Shown here: piece by piece, positions 52,531 to 64,000 of the stretch
Layout of the letters: every line of letters begins with the position of its first letter
Position numbering within the stretch: the first letter of the stretch is position 1
Assembly (NCBI RefSeq): GCF_003324165.1
Contig: NW_025407877.1
Coordinates: forward strand, 1,972-65,971
Direction: 5' to 3'
DNA from: Naegleria lovaniensis
Lineage: Eukaryota; Heterolobosea; Eutetramitea; Acrasida; Naegleriidae
Length of the DNA: 64,000 bases
The notes under the pieces: model-generated
Databases searched by the model: none
What the model saw: only the letters and a program-made list of their open reading frames with translations
What the model was told of the DNA's origin: nothing
Made by a program: the position numbers and the translations under genes

Positions 52531-55430
52531 CGTGTCCTTGCTGGGAACAAGTCCAAAGACTTCATAATCACTCACTCTGAATTGTTCAGTTCCATTGAAA
52601 AATGTCTTACTCTTCAATGAACCATAGTACATTCCAGATAAATTTGGTAATTGATACGTGTGACCAAAGAATTCTGAAAACATTTGTGACAAAATTTCAC
52701 GCATAAAAAAAATTATAAAGGACGTTTTTCGTTGAACACCAATTGAAAGATATTCAAAAACCTACCGCAATGACTCGAATTGTTAATATTACAATCTGCA
52801 TAAATAATCAAATCACGTCCACCTCCAAAAATAACTCCAAAATTCGAATAACATCCAATCGCTGCACTCATACCACTCTTAATCTTGAATCGAGTCATCT
52901 TGTTGTTCAAATATGGATTATAGAGTGAAAATAGAAATGCATTCTCGTCACTCTCATCAGTATTTCCACTATGCCAACTTTTACATGTGAAACCTCCAAA
53001 CATGAATCCCTTATCCGTTTTGATCACAGTAAATGTTGGACCTTTTCCATCACATTTTTGATGAAATGCTTTTCCATTGAATCCATCTTTAGAACCACGA
53101 TATAAAACAAGCCATTCTCGTTCGGAGAGATCTTTTCCGATTTTTCCTTGTTCATTGATCCATTCGAGAATTTGTAAAAATTGTTCCTGAGAGAGGAGTG
53201 ATGAAATTCGTGTAATGTCTTGAGTGGCTCTCTTTCGAGGTGGAGATTCGATGGAAATTTTTTGTTGCATTTTCAAAGATAATTGAAATCCCAAAGTTTG
53301 TGACAATTGAAAGGACATGGCATGAATGATTCGATTCATCCAATTCATGATGGTTGGATCAATCAAAGAGTTTCTTGTAAAAGTCATCGTTTCCAGCTGT
53401 TGTTGTTGTTGAGAATTATTGTTGCTGCTGCTGTCCAATGACAAAGCAATGGAAGGATCTGTCATTGTTGAGGTACTATTGTTGATAGGTTTTGTAAACT
53501 TTTCCAAAACTTCTCCGAGATGAGCCAAACGATTGGGTGACAAGTGATACAATCGAACTTGTTCCAATAAAGTTGTAAATAAAACATCTCTTCGTTGCTC
53601 TAAATCTCCTTCACACCATCTTAAAATGGCATCTAAAATCACATCCTCACTGTCCACACGTAGTTCTCCCCTTCCTAAGAGGAAAATGAGTGTTTCCAAA
53701 TCGAGGAATAAAAAAGATTTTGTTTTTGAAACTTTTTCAAAATGTGTGTCAATGTAGGTGAGAGCTCGTTCTCTGAGTCTCTCGAATTTTCCGATTGTGT
53801 TCACTTTCTTTGTGAATTGGTTAGTACTCGTTGTCAAATGATTCCCACTTGTATGATGTAGAAGAGAATGGGTGGAATTGTTTCCACTCGTAGACACTTG
53901 ATTGGAAATTATGTTTTCACATGGATGGTTAGTCATTTCGGTATTAAAGCAAGTCGTGTCTGTGGTTGTTGCTGTTGTTGGCGGAGGGTTTAACAAGTGA
54001 CCACTAACGATCACAGTGCTTCCATTGTTGTTATTCACATTTGTATTGGGTGAAGTACTTGTTGTGTTTCCAATGAAACCTCCTCCTCCTGACAAGTAGA
54101 GCAATGAAATACAATTATGTTCATTCAAATGAACTCGTAAATACTCTTCACATGCTCGACACAATTCTGTAAATTGATACTTGTCAGAAATTTCCAATAA
54201 GGGAACAATTAAATGAGGTTCAATTTGATATACTTGTCCGCTGTACATGCATAAAATCATTTCCACAAATAATTGCTCGTCATCAATATCTTCATAAGAT
54301 CCATTTCCATTTAGACCTGATAATTCTGTTACAATTTCAATAACATTTTGTTGAGAATCTTTCCATTGAGAATTAAACATGGCAGCAAGAACGGGACTGT
54401 ACATGGAGAGCATGAATTTGTGAGCATGAATTTCTCGTCCGGATGGAATAAATCGAATGGTAATGTCTGAATAATAGTCACCTCCAACATTTAAATTTCC
54501 AAATAAATCGTTGGTTTGAAAGGACATTTCTTGAGCAATGACAGGACTATGTTTACCCATTTGTGACGCATTGGTAAAATAACTTTGATTGTTTCGAAGG
54601 AAGAATCGAAGTAATTTCTGATGTGGTAATATCGAAGTCAAATCTAAATTAATAAATTCTGTCAATGGAACGTCATCTGTCAATAGAGTGTCACAACCAT
54701 ACGGTGGTGTCGAAGCAGCATTAGAAACTCCCACCACTGTGATCGTGCTGCCACTACTACCAACCGATCCAAAACTATTACTATGTGAATGAGTTGGATG
54801 ACTCGTCGAATTGAGTGTCGTCGGAGAGGTCTGTAACAAATCATCGACTGTGAAAGAATATTCGGAAATTCCATTACTTCCCTTATTTCGATTTCGTTGA
54901 TGATTAATAGGTCTCTGTTGGTGTTCCGTCACAGCAGTGGATGATGTTGGTTGTGGAATTTTTTCATCCAAATTTAAATACAAAATGGAATTTGTGTTAT
55001 TCGCTGTTGTTGTTGTTGTTGTGGTTGTTGGAGAAGATTCCGAAGAATGACCATAACCACTACTGCCACTACTACTCCTTCTTCGATCTGGATCTGCAAA
55101 ATTCCAAGAAAATGAATGACTTGCTTGTGGTTGATGTGCTGTCGTTGTTGATGAAACATGATTATAAGAATTTGAAGAAGAATTGATAAACACGTCTCGA
55201 TTCAGAGAAAATTTTCGAGTATTGGTCGATGATGACGGAGTGGGTAATGACGGATTGGACACTGTCGTTGAAGTCGGTGTTGATGAATTCAAAGACAATC
55301 CGACTCGATTATTTGTTGTTGTTGTTGTTGTTGTCGAGTTTTGAATATTTAAAGAAGAATTATTCATGAGTGAAGTCGATGTGATCACGGATGAATTTAA
55401 TGAAGAAGTTGGTGTTGTTGTTGTTGTCAT
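52507..55430 (-). CDS. BTB-BACK-TLDc domain protein
   Basis: Exons 55430-52766 and 52673-52507 with a 92-bp intron (GTAGGT ... TTTTCAG), about 943 aa. An upstream ORF (ATG 55621) may be the true N-terminus if one base is missing near 55470. About 300 residues of Thr/Ser/Asn-rich sequence come first. Then a BTB domain (residues about 312-450, YYSDITIRF, HAHKFMLSMYSPVLAAMF), a BACK-like helical region (about 560-660, LRVDSEDVILDAILRWCEGD), and a TLDc domain that crosses the intron (FMFGGFTCKSWH, FGVIFGGGRDLIIYAD, then RVSDYEVFGL). BTB domains bind Cullin 3; TLDc domains link to oxidative stress and V-ATPase. The exact role is unknown. Confidence 0.8.
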
Positions 55431-55831
55431 TTGTTGAGAATTTGATGATGAATTTGTGTTGGAATGTTGTTGTTGTCCGAGAAGTGAAGTTTCGCATCAC
55501 CACGACGAGTATTCGAATGAGTCGAAGAATTTGTTCCAGAACCACCCGATAAGAGAAATCGAATGGTTTTGCTGTTGGGATGATGTGGTGACGACGAGTG
55601 ATTGTTGTTCGTGTGGGTCATTCATAACAACAACAATTTGCAAGTGACAAGTGTCAAAATTTTTTTGTGATCGAGATGCTCATGATTTCCTTTTTTCAAC
55701 TCTTGAATGAACCTCTTTACTTGAACCAATTTAATGAAGGACTCATATTGAGTTATTATTCAAGCTTTGAAAAGCTGTTCTCCAAATAATTGTTTTCATT
55801 AATTAATATTTTTGAAAATACAGAAAAAAAA

Positions 55832-56969
55832 ATGATTTCATCATCGTCTGAAGAACCATCAAGCAGCAGTTCCCACACGAGTACCAACACCGTGCTGGAC
55901 AAGGAATTAGATGCAAAACCATTCATTTCCGAAGCTCACGGAGATTCTTTGCAATTACATCAATTTGAAACACAATTTGTAACCAATGTGTACAATGAAA
56001 TTGCACCACATTTCTCTAATACTAGATATTCAAGATGGCCGTTTATTAATGAATTTATTTTGGGGAAAAAGAATTGTTTATTTGCCGATGTCGGATGTGG
56101 AAATGGTAGGGTATTCATTGTTTTGATTTTTATGAGAATGATTATTCCATTTATGAATTTCTGATGAATGATGAATATCGATATTTAATTAATATATTAA
56201 TTTGTAAAAAAAATTGAATAATATGAAATATCTAATTTCGATTATGCGCTCAGGAAAATACATGCAATCATGGAAAGAGACTATTCAATATTATAATGGT
56301 CATTCACTCAGTAAAACATCTACCAGTAATTGTTTCATTGGAACTGACATTAGTTTGGGATTGGCAGAAATTTGTAGAGATCGTGATTTAGAAGTTCTAG
56401 TCGCCAATAACACACAATTACCATTTCGAGGAGAATATTTTGATGTAGTGATTAGTGTCGCTGTGATTCATCATTTTGCAACTCCAGAGCGAAGAATGCA
56501 AGCTATTCGAGAATTATTTCGAATTTGTAGGAAAGGTGGAGATGTGTTGATATATGTTTGGGCATTTGAACAACAGTCACCTAAAAAAAAGTCCAGTGCA
56601 ACGACTGCTACTACTAGTTCTGAAGAGTCATCATCCTATCGATATGCACAACAAGATGTGTTTGTTCCATGGCATTTACAGAAACAATTTGATTCGACCA
56701 CAAAGAAAGAATCTCATACAGAACAGCAACCACAAACCTCCTCCAGCACGAATATTGTACCAAATGTGACACAAGGTAGTGAAGGTGAGAAAGTCTACAA
56801 GCGATATTATCATTTATTCAAAAAGGGAGAATTGGAACAACTCGTTCAAGATGCTTCTGTTATGGTTGATGAGAATTCTGGAGAGCAACGTACTGTATTC
56901 GAGTTTGAATTTGTGAAAAACTTGTATTTTGAAAAGGATAATTGGGGAGTTGTTTGTAGAAAGAAATAA
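55832..56969 (+). CDS. TRM9: TRM9-like tRNA wobble-uridine methyltransferase
   Basis: ATG 55832 follows an A-run. Exons are 55832-56105 and 56254-56969, with a 148-bp intron that splits the SAM-binding motif exactly between GCGNG and KY. The result is 329 aa. SAM motif I is ADVGCGNGKY. Other Trm9/ALKBH8 signatures are LPFRGEYFDVVISVAVIHHF, TPERRMQAIREL, LIYVWAFEQ and a C-terminal KRYYHLFKKGELEQL plus NWGVVCRK. The family uses S-adenosylmethionine to form 5-methoxycarbonylmethyluridine at tRNA position 34, normally with TRM112. An insert of about 60 residues follows WAFEQ, as in other family members. All hallmark residues are present. Confidence 0.92.
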
Positions 56970-57601
56970 AAATCTGAGAGTGAATGACGGAAACGATTCA
57001 TCTCGCAATCATCGGCTACACATTTTGTTCATTGCAAACATGAATGAATGGTTATGAACATGAATGCATACCGTTGAAGCCAAATGAACAATTACAGCAA
57101 ATTCTTCATAAACCATCACTGAAACACAGTCCTGATGACGCTTTATTAATAACCTTGTTTGTTTTGGAGGTCTTGTTATATGAAAACGATTTTAAATTGC
57201 TCAGCACTTAAAGAACAAAAGCCACAATTTACTACCAACTCAACAAGTCAATATCATCATCAACTCCTTAATCATTGTTGTTATGCTCAGATACATTCGA
57301 CAAAACAAAGCAAAAGGGATTACACATAATGGCATACAAACATATTTTGTTTAATTGACCAAACCTGCCCAAAACCCAAACAACAACCCAAACCAAAACC
57401 ACAACTACAATAAACCAACAAATTAACCCATCCACACCAAAGAACAATGTTTTTTTGATAAGTAGTTATTGAGATCAGACTCCCAAAAAAAGTATGTTTG
57501 TATCAAGTTGAAATTGTTGATTTAAAGGCGTTCACAGCACAAGAATACATGATCATCTTTTCACCACGTTTATTCATTTAAAGAACGAGATATTTACCAA
57601 T
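56970..57601. other. Intergenic region
   Basis: 632 bp between convergent genes, AT-rich, with an A/C-rich stretch (57360-57430, repeated CCAAAC/AACCAA words). It presumably holds 3' UTRs. No gene or RNA was found. Confidence 0.45.
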
Positions 57602-59176
57602 TTATACTTTCACATTCAAAACTCGACAAGCATAGGCATGTAAATTTTCTCCGTCTTGTTTCTTGGCCTCGAAAGAATTTTCAAAAATCTTGTATTGGAG
57701 CCATACCTTTTTGGCTTCTGTGATTGCTTGAGCATCGCTTAAATCTTGAGAATAGTCCACAGAAAAATCGTTCCATTTCAATTCTTTCGTTAAGGTTTGT
57801 GTTGACACTTCCAATTCTGTGCTCAATAATTCCAAAAAGGTTGTGCATGGTTTCTTAGATGGCAATTCACCAACGTCAGCAACAGGCTTGATATAGAGCT
57901 CATCTAGATTATGATACAAAAATGTGACCTTCTCGAGAATGTCGTTTCCAACCTTTAAGCATTTCTTGTTGGTTAATAATTGGTTCAAACTCAAAGGTAT
58001 TGGATGTTGAATGTTGTTCTGTTGCATTTCAGCTCGACTTGCAACCTTGTACAAGTAGATGGCACTAGCGTCACACAACACGATATATCTCATTTGAACA
58101 ATTGGAGTTGTGTCATTATCTTTACGGGTGGTTGCTTTCTCTTCCTTCACATTCCACAAAATATTTAAGGCATAGACTTGATTTTGCAAAGAGAGTTTTT
58201 GGAATATCTTTCCTGCTTGCTTAATAGACTCTGAAGAATCTCCTCTCAAATATACAACTCGGAGATTCTTGTCTTGAGTGTGTGACTGTGAAAAGAGTTT
58301 TGTTGAAGGAATGACAATTTCTTTAGGGGATCCTAAAGAGGGAGTAGGGGTGGTACTAGTAGTGGTGGAGGCTGTTGTGGTAGCGCCACCGTTAGTCTTA
58401 GCTTTTGCATTCTTAGTTTGAGTAGTAGTTGTTGCATTCTTACTGACGTCATTGTTAACAGCAGGGGAGATTGTTTGTGTTGTACTAGTAGTGGTTGTTG
58501 TGGCAGTTGTGATTGTAGAAGCATCTTTGGTGACATGATTCTGTGAGGAGGTTTGTGATGCCTTCGCCTTTGACGGAGTTTGCTTTGCCTTACTTTGAGT
58601 GGTTTGTGAGGTGGTTGCATTGGAGGCCGTAGAAGCCTGTTGTTGTGGTTGATCATCCGTGCGCTTCTTTCCCGATACTGATGGTGTGGCTGGTTCTGTT
58701 GTTGCCATCGGAATAATTTGATGAGAGTGTTTCATGATCAATTCCAAACTTTTCATTCTCTCCCTTTCCAATGAAATCATGGATTTTCTAAAAGTTTCAA
58801 GTGATTCATTCCATGTATTCAGCATGTTCATAAATTGCTCTTTCATGGTATTCAAAGAAGAGCCATAAGCATTCATTGCAAAATTAATATGAGAGATGAT
58901 TTCCGAGTGTTGTTGTTGGAGAAGAGATTCCAAGGATGAGGAAGCCTTTGCAGTTGTTATCGGTTCCTTGTTGTTCTTGGATGCCTTATTATTGGACGAA
59001 GGAGTGGTTGTTGATGATGTTTTCTTAGGGATTTCTTTCTTAACCAGAGGCTGTTGTGTTTGTTGCTGTTCCTTTTCTTCATTGGCCTGATGATGAGAAT
59101 TTTCAACTATTGGTTGATCGACCACTTCCTTTTTTACAAATGATCTTCTCACTCCAGGAAGTCTTCTTCGGGTCAT
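57602..59176 (-). CDS. Low-complexity protein with RNase D-like C-terminal domain
   Basis: Single-exon 524 aa from ATG 59176. The N-terminal 290 residues are basic and Ser/Thr/Gln-rich, with a helical segment (SEIISHINFAMNAYGSSLN). The C-terminal 220 residues follow the outline of DEDD 3'-5' exonucleases of the WRN/RNase D kind: LNQLLTNKKCLKVGNDILEK, then TFLELLSTELEVSTQTLTKE, and DLSDAQAITEAKKVWLQYKI. The Asp/Glu metal ligands expected in motif I are not evident, and the motif III Tyr-Ala-Ala-x-Asp reads AITEAKK. So it may be a nucleic-acid-binding, inactive domain. The identification is from pattern only. Confidence 0.45.
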   Translation of the reverse strand: MTRRRLPGVRRSFVKKEVVDQPIVENSHHQANEEKEQQQTQQPLVKKEIPKKTSSTTTPSSNNKASKNNKEPITTAKASSSLESLLQQQHSEIISHINFAMNAYGSSLNTMKEQFMNMLNTWNESLETFRKSMISLERERMKSLELIMKHSHQIIPMATTEPATPSVSGKKRTDDQPQQQASTASNATTSQTTQSKAKQTPSKAKASQTSSQNHVTKDASTITTATTTTTSTTQTISPAVNNDVSKNATTTTQTKNAKAKTNGGATTTASTTTSTTPTPSLGSPKEIVIPSTKLFSQSHTQDKNLRVVYLRGDSSESIKQAGKIFQKLSLQNQVYALNILWNVKEEKATTRKDNDTTPIVQMRYIVLCDASAIYLYKVASRAEMQQNNIQHPIPLSLNQLLTNKKCLKVGNDILEKVTFLYHNLDELYIKPVADVGELPSKKPCTTFLELLSTELEVSTQTLTKELKWNDFSVDYSQDLSDAQAITEAKKVWLQYKIFENSFEAKKQDGENLHAYACRVLNVKV

Positions 59177-59622
59177 GATTGCTAATAAACTCTTACTCGT
59201 TGATGAATTGGAAAATTGAAAAATTATTAAATGTTCTCCGACGAGATCAAAGATGACACAAAGAGTAGTTAGATGATTTTTTTAAAGAAAAAAAACCTTT
59301 GGAATTCCTCCAACAACAAAACCTAGTCATACAACGAGGTTGGGAAGTTTCAAGGTGGTAGTTGAAAGTTCTATTGGAATGAAGTTGAAATTGCACATTC
59401 AAACTCAAATGCCACCCGTTGGACCTTATTTCAGGGAGTTTTTCAAGTAAGAATAAGGTTGACGATGGATGCTGTAGATGGAAGGACCATCTTGGTAGTA
59501 GTATTTTTGAATAAGCAATGATCCGAAGAATAAACTTGACGAACACAACGGACACAACCAAGCAGTGAGACCTTAATTGATAATTCCTAATTACGGATGA
59601 AATTCAAAAAGTTATTGAAAAA
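59177..59622. other. Divergent intergenic region
   Basis: 446 bp between the starts of two divergent genes. It should contain both promoters. T/A-rich runs occur at 59278-59295. No gene was seen. Confidence 0.4.
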
Positions 59623-60788
59623 ATGGCTTCAGAACAACACCCTCCTAGTGTTGTTGTAAATCGTGATGATGCTGAGCAACTTGAAATTGAAAAGAAGAAT
59701 AAATTTATTATGGACTGGATTTTAGGTTTGAATGCGTCATGGGCAATGTCTTCGCTTTTGAAAAGTTTTGAACCTGAAACGGGAATACATCATGAACAAG
59801 CCGAGCATCATCAGCAACAAGCACTACGGAGGACGAAGAGGATGAGGAAGACGAAATTAATGATAATGAAGACTATGATGAAAATGATGAAGAAGACTAT
59901 GAAAATGATGAAGAGGATGAGGAAGAAGATGCAGAAGACGCTAATGAGGAACAACCCGAAGATGAGGAGAGTGAGAATAATGATGAAAATGGCCTCACGC
60001 ATCACATCATTTCCGTTAACATGAAGGACAACGATTTCCTGACCTATACCTTTTTTACGGAGCTACGTAAAGCTCTCGCTCAAAATCATTCTTCTTGGCC
60101 CGGTCTGGTTTCAAAATTTGCATCGTTTTCTCGAGACTTTAGGTATCTAAAATGTGCCATCGAGATGGTTTTAGAGAAAAACGAAACATGGAGGCCATAC
60201 AACGTCCAAGAATTGTACGACAAGGTGTTTCATAAATTAAAACAGAGAGAATTGATTCCCACATTTGATTTACAAGTGGTGCTATTTACCTTACTTTCTG
60301 TATTTGAGAAAAGCACCACTGCTTCGTACGAAAATGATAACAATTTGTATCACTACATTTACCCAATGATCATTGAATTGTATGAATATCTTTTAGAACG
60401 TTGAGAGACAAGAAAAGTATCCCATCCACGGCTGATCAACATGTGTATGATTTAAATATATGGTTGAGTCGGGATGCTTTAAGTAGCTTCACAGGAGGCG
60501 CTTGTATGGTGTTTACAGTGTTACAAGAACACTACAACGAGAAATATCAAAACATTGCCTTAATTGCAGGAGCTAGAAGTATTCAAAACGACATGATTTT
60601 GTAGAAGTGATTTGCGACATGCCCAACTCACCACCCCACTCGGTACCTTGTAAATGTTCCATGACAACGTTTTTTGAGATACCACTAACCTTGAAATGTC
60701 ACGCACTTGAACGACCACCGTAGCCACAGAAATCACAAGAGTGTCTACCTCAAACACTCCTAACGAAAACATTTCCATAGCCAATTAA
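59623..60788 (+). CDS. Acidic protein of unknown function
   Basis: ATG 59623 follows an A-run. The coding-like sequence reaches a stop at 60788 if four one-base frame breaks (near 59815, 60395, 60590 and 60715) are bridged, giving about 389 residues. The start (SVVVNRDDAEQLEIEKKNKF) is followed by a highly acidic tract of about 60 Asp/Glu/Asn residues and a helical middle (FTELRKALAQNHSSWPGLVS; VLFTLLSVFEKS). The C-terminal part contains FVEVICDMPNSPPHSVPCKC. No family is recognised. The number of breaks is unusually high for its length, so it could be a decaying gene instead. Confidence 0.4.
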
Positions 60789-60969
60789 AAAACTCCGATA
60801 ACAAGGGTTTTTAATTGCTTCTTCAATGCCTTACAAGAAAAGGTCCTACTTCACAGTTATAATCCGTTCGAACGTTTATTGTCATTTTCATGATGACCTT
60901 GTCTCATTCCTAAAACGGAGATGGCATGTGAGCAATCAAAACAATGATTTTTTCACTCACAACAACAAA
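60789..60969. other. Short intergenic region
   Basis: About 180 bp upstream of the receptor gene, T- and A-rich, ending with an ACAACAAA context before the ATG at 60970. No feature is recognised. Confidence 0.3.
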
Positions 60970-63900
60970 ATGTTTCCACGTGGAGCACCACTACCACCCC
61001 AACCCCAACCACAACCATCACTACCATTCCATCATCAGAACAACAACAAATTTTGTCTTTGAAATCAAGAACATACGTTTCAATAACTTGGTTTCTTTTC
61101 CACAAAGGTTGTCTTTTCTTCCTCTTGTTTTTCCTTGCTCATTCCATAACAACAACAACAACAACGAATATACTTGTTCATCATGAACCAGTGGTGGGTC
61201 TCTTGCAATTTGTCACTGCCAAACCTTTACTTTCCTTTCATTCAGCATCATTTTCTTCTTCGACATTTCATTTCATTCCGAATTTCCGTACCTCCGACTG
61301 TCTCTTCTCAAACAAATAATAATAATAATTATAACTCTACTACTACCACACCATGTACGTCCTTGCATCCAATTTCTCTGACTGTTCCCATTCCTTTTCT
61401 GTATTGGTCCAAATCGGATTTTAACACTCGATCATCGAGTGAATTTTTCGAAAAGTCATGTCTGATCGAAAGTGAGATGAGATTGACATCGAGTTGGTCT
61501 TCTTCGAGATGGACTTTGAACGATTATTTTGAAAATCGTTTGGATGATCAAGTCGTGAATTTTCACATTGTTGATGAATTTACCATGTTTCAAATTTTTA
61601 ATGCAACATCATTATGGAATGATCCATCCCATTCAAACAAACCATTGAATTTTCAATTAATTGCACAATTGACAAGAAAGAGTGATCTCTTTTTAATGAG
61701 TAGGAAAGAAAAGAATATTACCAATTATTTGCAATTGAAAGATCGGACCATTGCTGTGTGTGAGGAACATGTTTCACATTTGAATTTTGAATTATCGAGA
61801 AATGGCATGTCATTGACGAGAGATGTGAAATTGAAAATCGTCTCTACCATTGATGACATGTATTTGAAAGTTCTTGACGATTCTATTGATGCATATTTTG
61901 TGAATGACATGTACATTTTTACAGGAGTTCGAAAAACTCCAACTTCTCTCTATTATCCAAGAGAATTTAATATCATTCCAACACTATTCTCAATTTCAAA
62001 TTATAATACATCGGAAATCAATCCATTGACACCAACACATGCACAACAAGAAATATTTAGATATGGAATTCTTGTTCGAAATCATCCAACCATGGACTCG
62101 CAAAAATTTGAATCCATTATTAAGAGATTTTTAATTTCACAAATTGAAATGTATGCATATTGTCGAGAAAATCCAAGTGAATGCTTTGAAAAATGGGTAA
62201 TTTACGATTACATGATTGATAATGTCAATTCCATGATTTGGCCTTCTAAAAATGGATTTGGTGTCATTGATAGCTCTCAACTGGACACTTCTATGAACAT
62301 TTTTTCGTATGATTTTCCATTATTGGCAAATAAGAATTCCACGTTTCGAAAAACATTTATTGAAAAGTTTGTGAACACTTCGTATATCAATCAAATCTAT
62401 CAAGATGGATGCTACATGGTTGGAAATTCAACTCACAAGTGTCAATTTTCAACAACTGTTGGACTGAACGTCACTGCTCTTCAATATCAATCCGTTATTC
62501 CTCAATTTTGTGAAGATTTTGTCTTTCCATATCCTCTCTCCTGTATAAGAGGTTATTTATATTATAGACTCTATTGTGGTTTCATTCCGTTTATTATTGG
62601 AGCAGCTGTCAATGTTTTATGCATTTTAGGAATTCCATTTGTTTGTACCGAACTCATTATTCGAAATCGATTTATTGCTCCCTATGTGACTCCAATATGT
62701 TTTACAGGATTTTTAATATTCTCGGCAATTGTTTTTTGTCGATTTGTGACCTTTCCAGAACATGTAGCTTATGGATTGGCCAGCTTTTGTATTTGTGTCG
62801 TCATTGTGACACATGCCATGAATATTATTCGATACTTTTATGTTCGAAATTTATTCAAGATTATGAAAAAGAGTAAGAGACAACAAGATCAAGGACGATT
62901 TGGATCCTATGCTTCGAATATGACTAACAATGCGCAATCGAACTTGGATATTTCAGCAAGAAAAATTCGAATTCACAGAATTGTCTCCTCTCGTCCTGTT
63001 TTTGTCACCATTTGGATCATGGTCGTTTGCATTTTACCTCCTTCCTTTTTTATAGCTCAGTATTTTTCACCTTCCAATTATGTCATTCGAAATGGAATTT
63101 TACTCATTCTGTATTTTGTAGTGACTTTATTTATGGTGTTGTGTTTCATCTTTGATGCTATTATTAATCGAAAGAGATTGAGAAAGAGAGGATTTGTTTC
63201 GTTTTTAGTGTTTGATGATCCGTTATTGTATCGAATGGAATTAATGTTGTGCTCTTTGGAATTGATTTCAATACTGTGGGCTTCATTGAGTGATTATTAT
63301 GTGTACAATGTGGCTGCTTTTACAAGTCAGGTAAGAGTTATTTATTTTTTGTTGAAACGAATTTTACAATTTTTTTTTGATTTTTTAATTCCACCATTTA
63401 AGGCAATTGGATTTACCTTAATGGGAGTCACTGGATCCTTAACTTGGTCGTATGGCTTCTCCATTCTAGTGTTATTGTACAGAAAATGTAAAAGAACATT
63501 GGCCAGTGCCGTGGGACGTAGACGAAGATCCAGTGTCATGTCGGCAATTTCTGACACTTCAGGTGCAGGTACTTCTTCCAATTCTGACAAACATGATCAT
63601 TTAGAAAGATTGATGAATAATGATGATTTTTATTCACTCTTAGAGGGTATGTTGTTGTTTTATGGGAAATTGTCAATTTATTGAATTTATTGAAAAACAA
63701 AATTTTTTATTTTTATTTTTCACAAGATTATTGCAAGAAGGAATTTTCTTCAGAAAATTTATATCTCTACACGGTAAGTAGGAGGTAAAAATTTTTGTTG
63801 AAATTGTTCACATCCAAAATCTTACCACAATTTTATTTTCAAATTTAATGTTCAAAAGAAATTACTTCAAATCAAAAAAAGGAAAAAATATTCCCTTAAT

Positions 63901-64000
63901 GAGCTTCTCTTCATTTATGAAAATTACATCAAAAATTATGCACCCTACGAAGTCAATGTTTCATTTAACACCAAAAAAGCCATTCGTGAAACATTGGAAG
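60970..64000 (+). CDS. 7TM receptor with binding-protein-like ectodomain and RGS domain (partial, 3' end off window)
   Basis: The proposed start is ATG 60970, a proline-rich leader, and then a hydrophobic helix (FHKGCLFFLLFFLAHS). This requires frame changes near 61065 and 61315; ATG 61183 is the simpler alternative. The ectodomain (nt about 61390-62550) has type-2 periplasmic-binding/NMT1-like features, including LKDRTIAVCEEHVSHLNFEL and LKVLDDSIDAYFVNDMY. Seven hydrophobic segments follow (nt about 62560-63480). An intron at 63331-63402 (72 bp, frame-neutral) falls before TM7. The C-terminus is split by introns 63647-63726 and 63774-63858 and reads as an RGS domain: CKKEFSSENLYLYT, then FIYENYIKNYAPYEVNVSF. 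RGS domains speed GTP hydrolysis on G-alpha. It is truncated by the window edge. Confidence 0.7.

Noticed and set aside
54941-55186. Leu/Tyr-rich plus-strand ORF opposite the BTB gene
   Set aside because: Shadow of the Thr/Ser/Asn repeats on the coding strand.
59811-60005. Ile/Phe-rich minus-strand ORF that looks like a membrane protein
   Set aside because: It is the antisense shadow of the GAA/GAT-rich acidic tract of the plus-strand gene.
60826-60969. ORF starting at 60826 as a separate small gene
   Set aside because: Only its last part (from ATG 60970) has the proline-rich leader that fits the downstream receptor; the earlier codons lack any coding signal.

Overview
The window looks like nuclear DNA of a free-living protist. 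The best fit is a heterolobosean amoeboflagellate of the Naegleria type. This is inferred from gene content (large F-box/LRR, BTB, RasGEF, RhoGAP, receptor-kinase, 7TM-RGS and cyclase-receptor genes), high gene density, AT-rich spacers, polyN/Q/T/S tracts and short GT-AG introns (49-92 bp, with some of 150-280 bp). No database search was possible, so the genus is an inference.

Left end (1-8.3 kb): a gene-poor, decayed region. It holds remnants of an LRR-like sequence, one F-box/LRR gene (1325-2872, -), and a broken minus-strand locus (3251-7175) carrying two DNA-transposon insertions, with a third at its upstream edge. Each element has terminal inverted repeats (TIRs) and target-site duplications (TSDs): 3684-5010 (8-bp TSD, hAT-like), 5337-6517 (5-bp TSD) and 7179-8248 (short AT-rich TSD).

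Middle (8.4-30 kb): a two-TM receptor with a degenerate cyclase-like domain (+), a GT61-like glycosyltransferase (+), then a minus-strand block. The block holds an SSX2IP/Msd1-like coiled-coil basal-body protein, a RhoGAP, a STE-like kinase, a P-element-like transposase ORF, an unknown protein, an F-box protein with a SPRY-like region, and an F-box/LRR protein.

Right half (30-64 kb): a receptor Ser/Thr kinase with EGF, REJ-like and GPS/GAIN-like ectodomain (+), VPS13 (+, about 10 kb), a small basic protein (-), an F-box-like protein (+), a Siw14-like atypical phosphatase that lacks the catalytic Arg (-), a RasGEF (+), an F-box relic, a BTB-BACK-TLDc protein (-), TRM9 tRNA methyltransferase (+), a low-complexity protein ending in an RNase D-like domain (-), an acidic protein (+), and a 7TM receptor with a binding-protein-like ectodomain and an RGS domain that runs off the window.

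The common theme is signalling (receptor kinase, 7TM-RGS, RasGEF, RhoGAP, kinase, phosphatase-like) plus ubiquitin-adaptor candidates. Many otherwise intact genes contain single-nucleotide frame breaks, nearly all in the same direction (one base missing, usually by a homopolymer). Uncorrected consensus errors are the simplest explanation, so those genes are annotated as continuous with the breaks listed.
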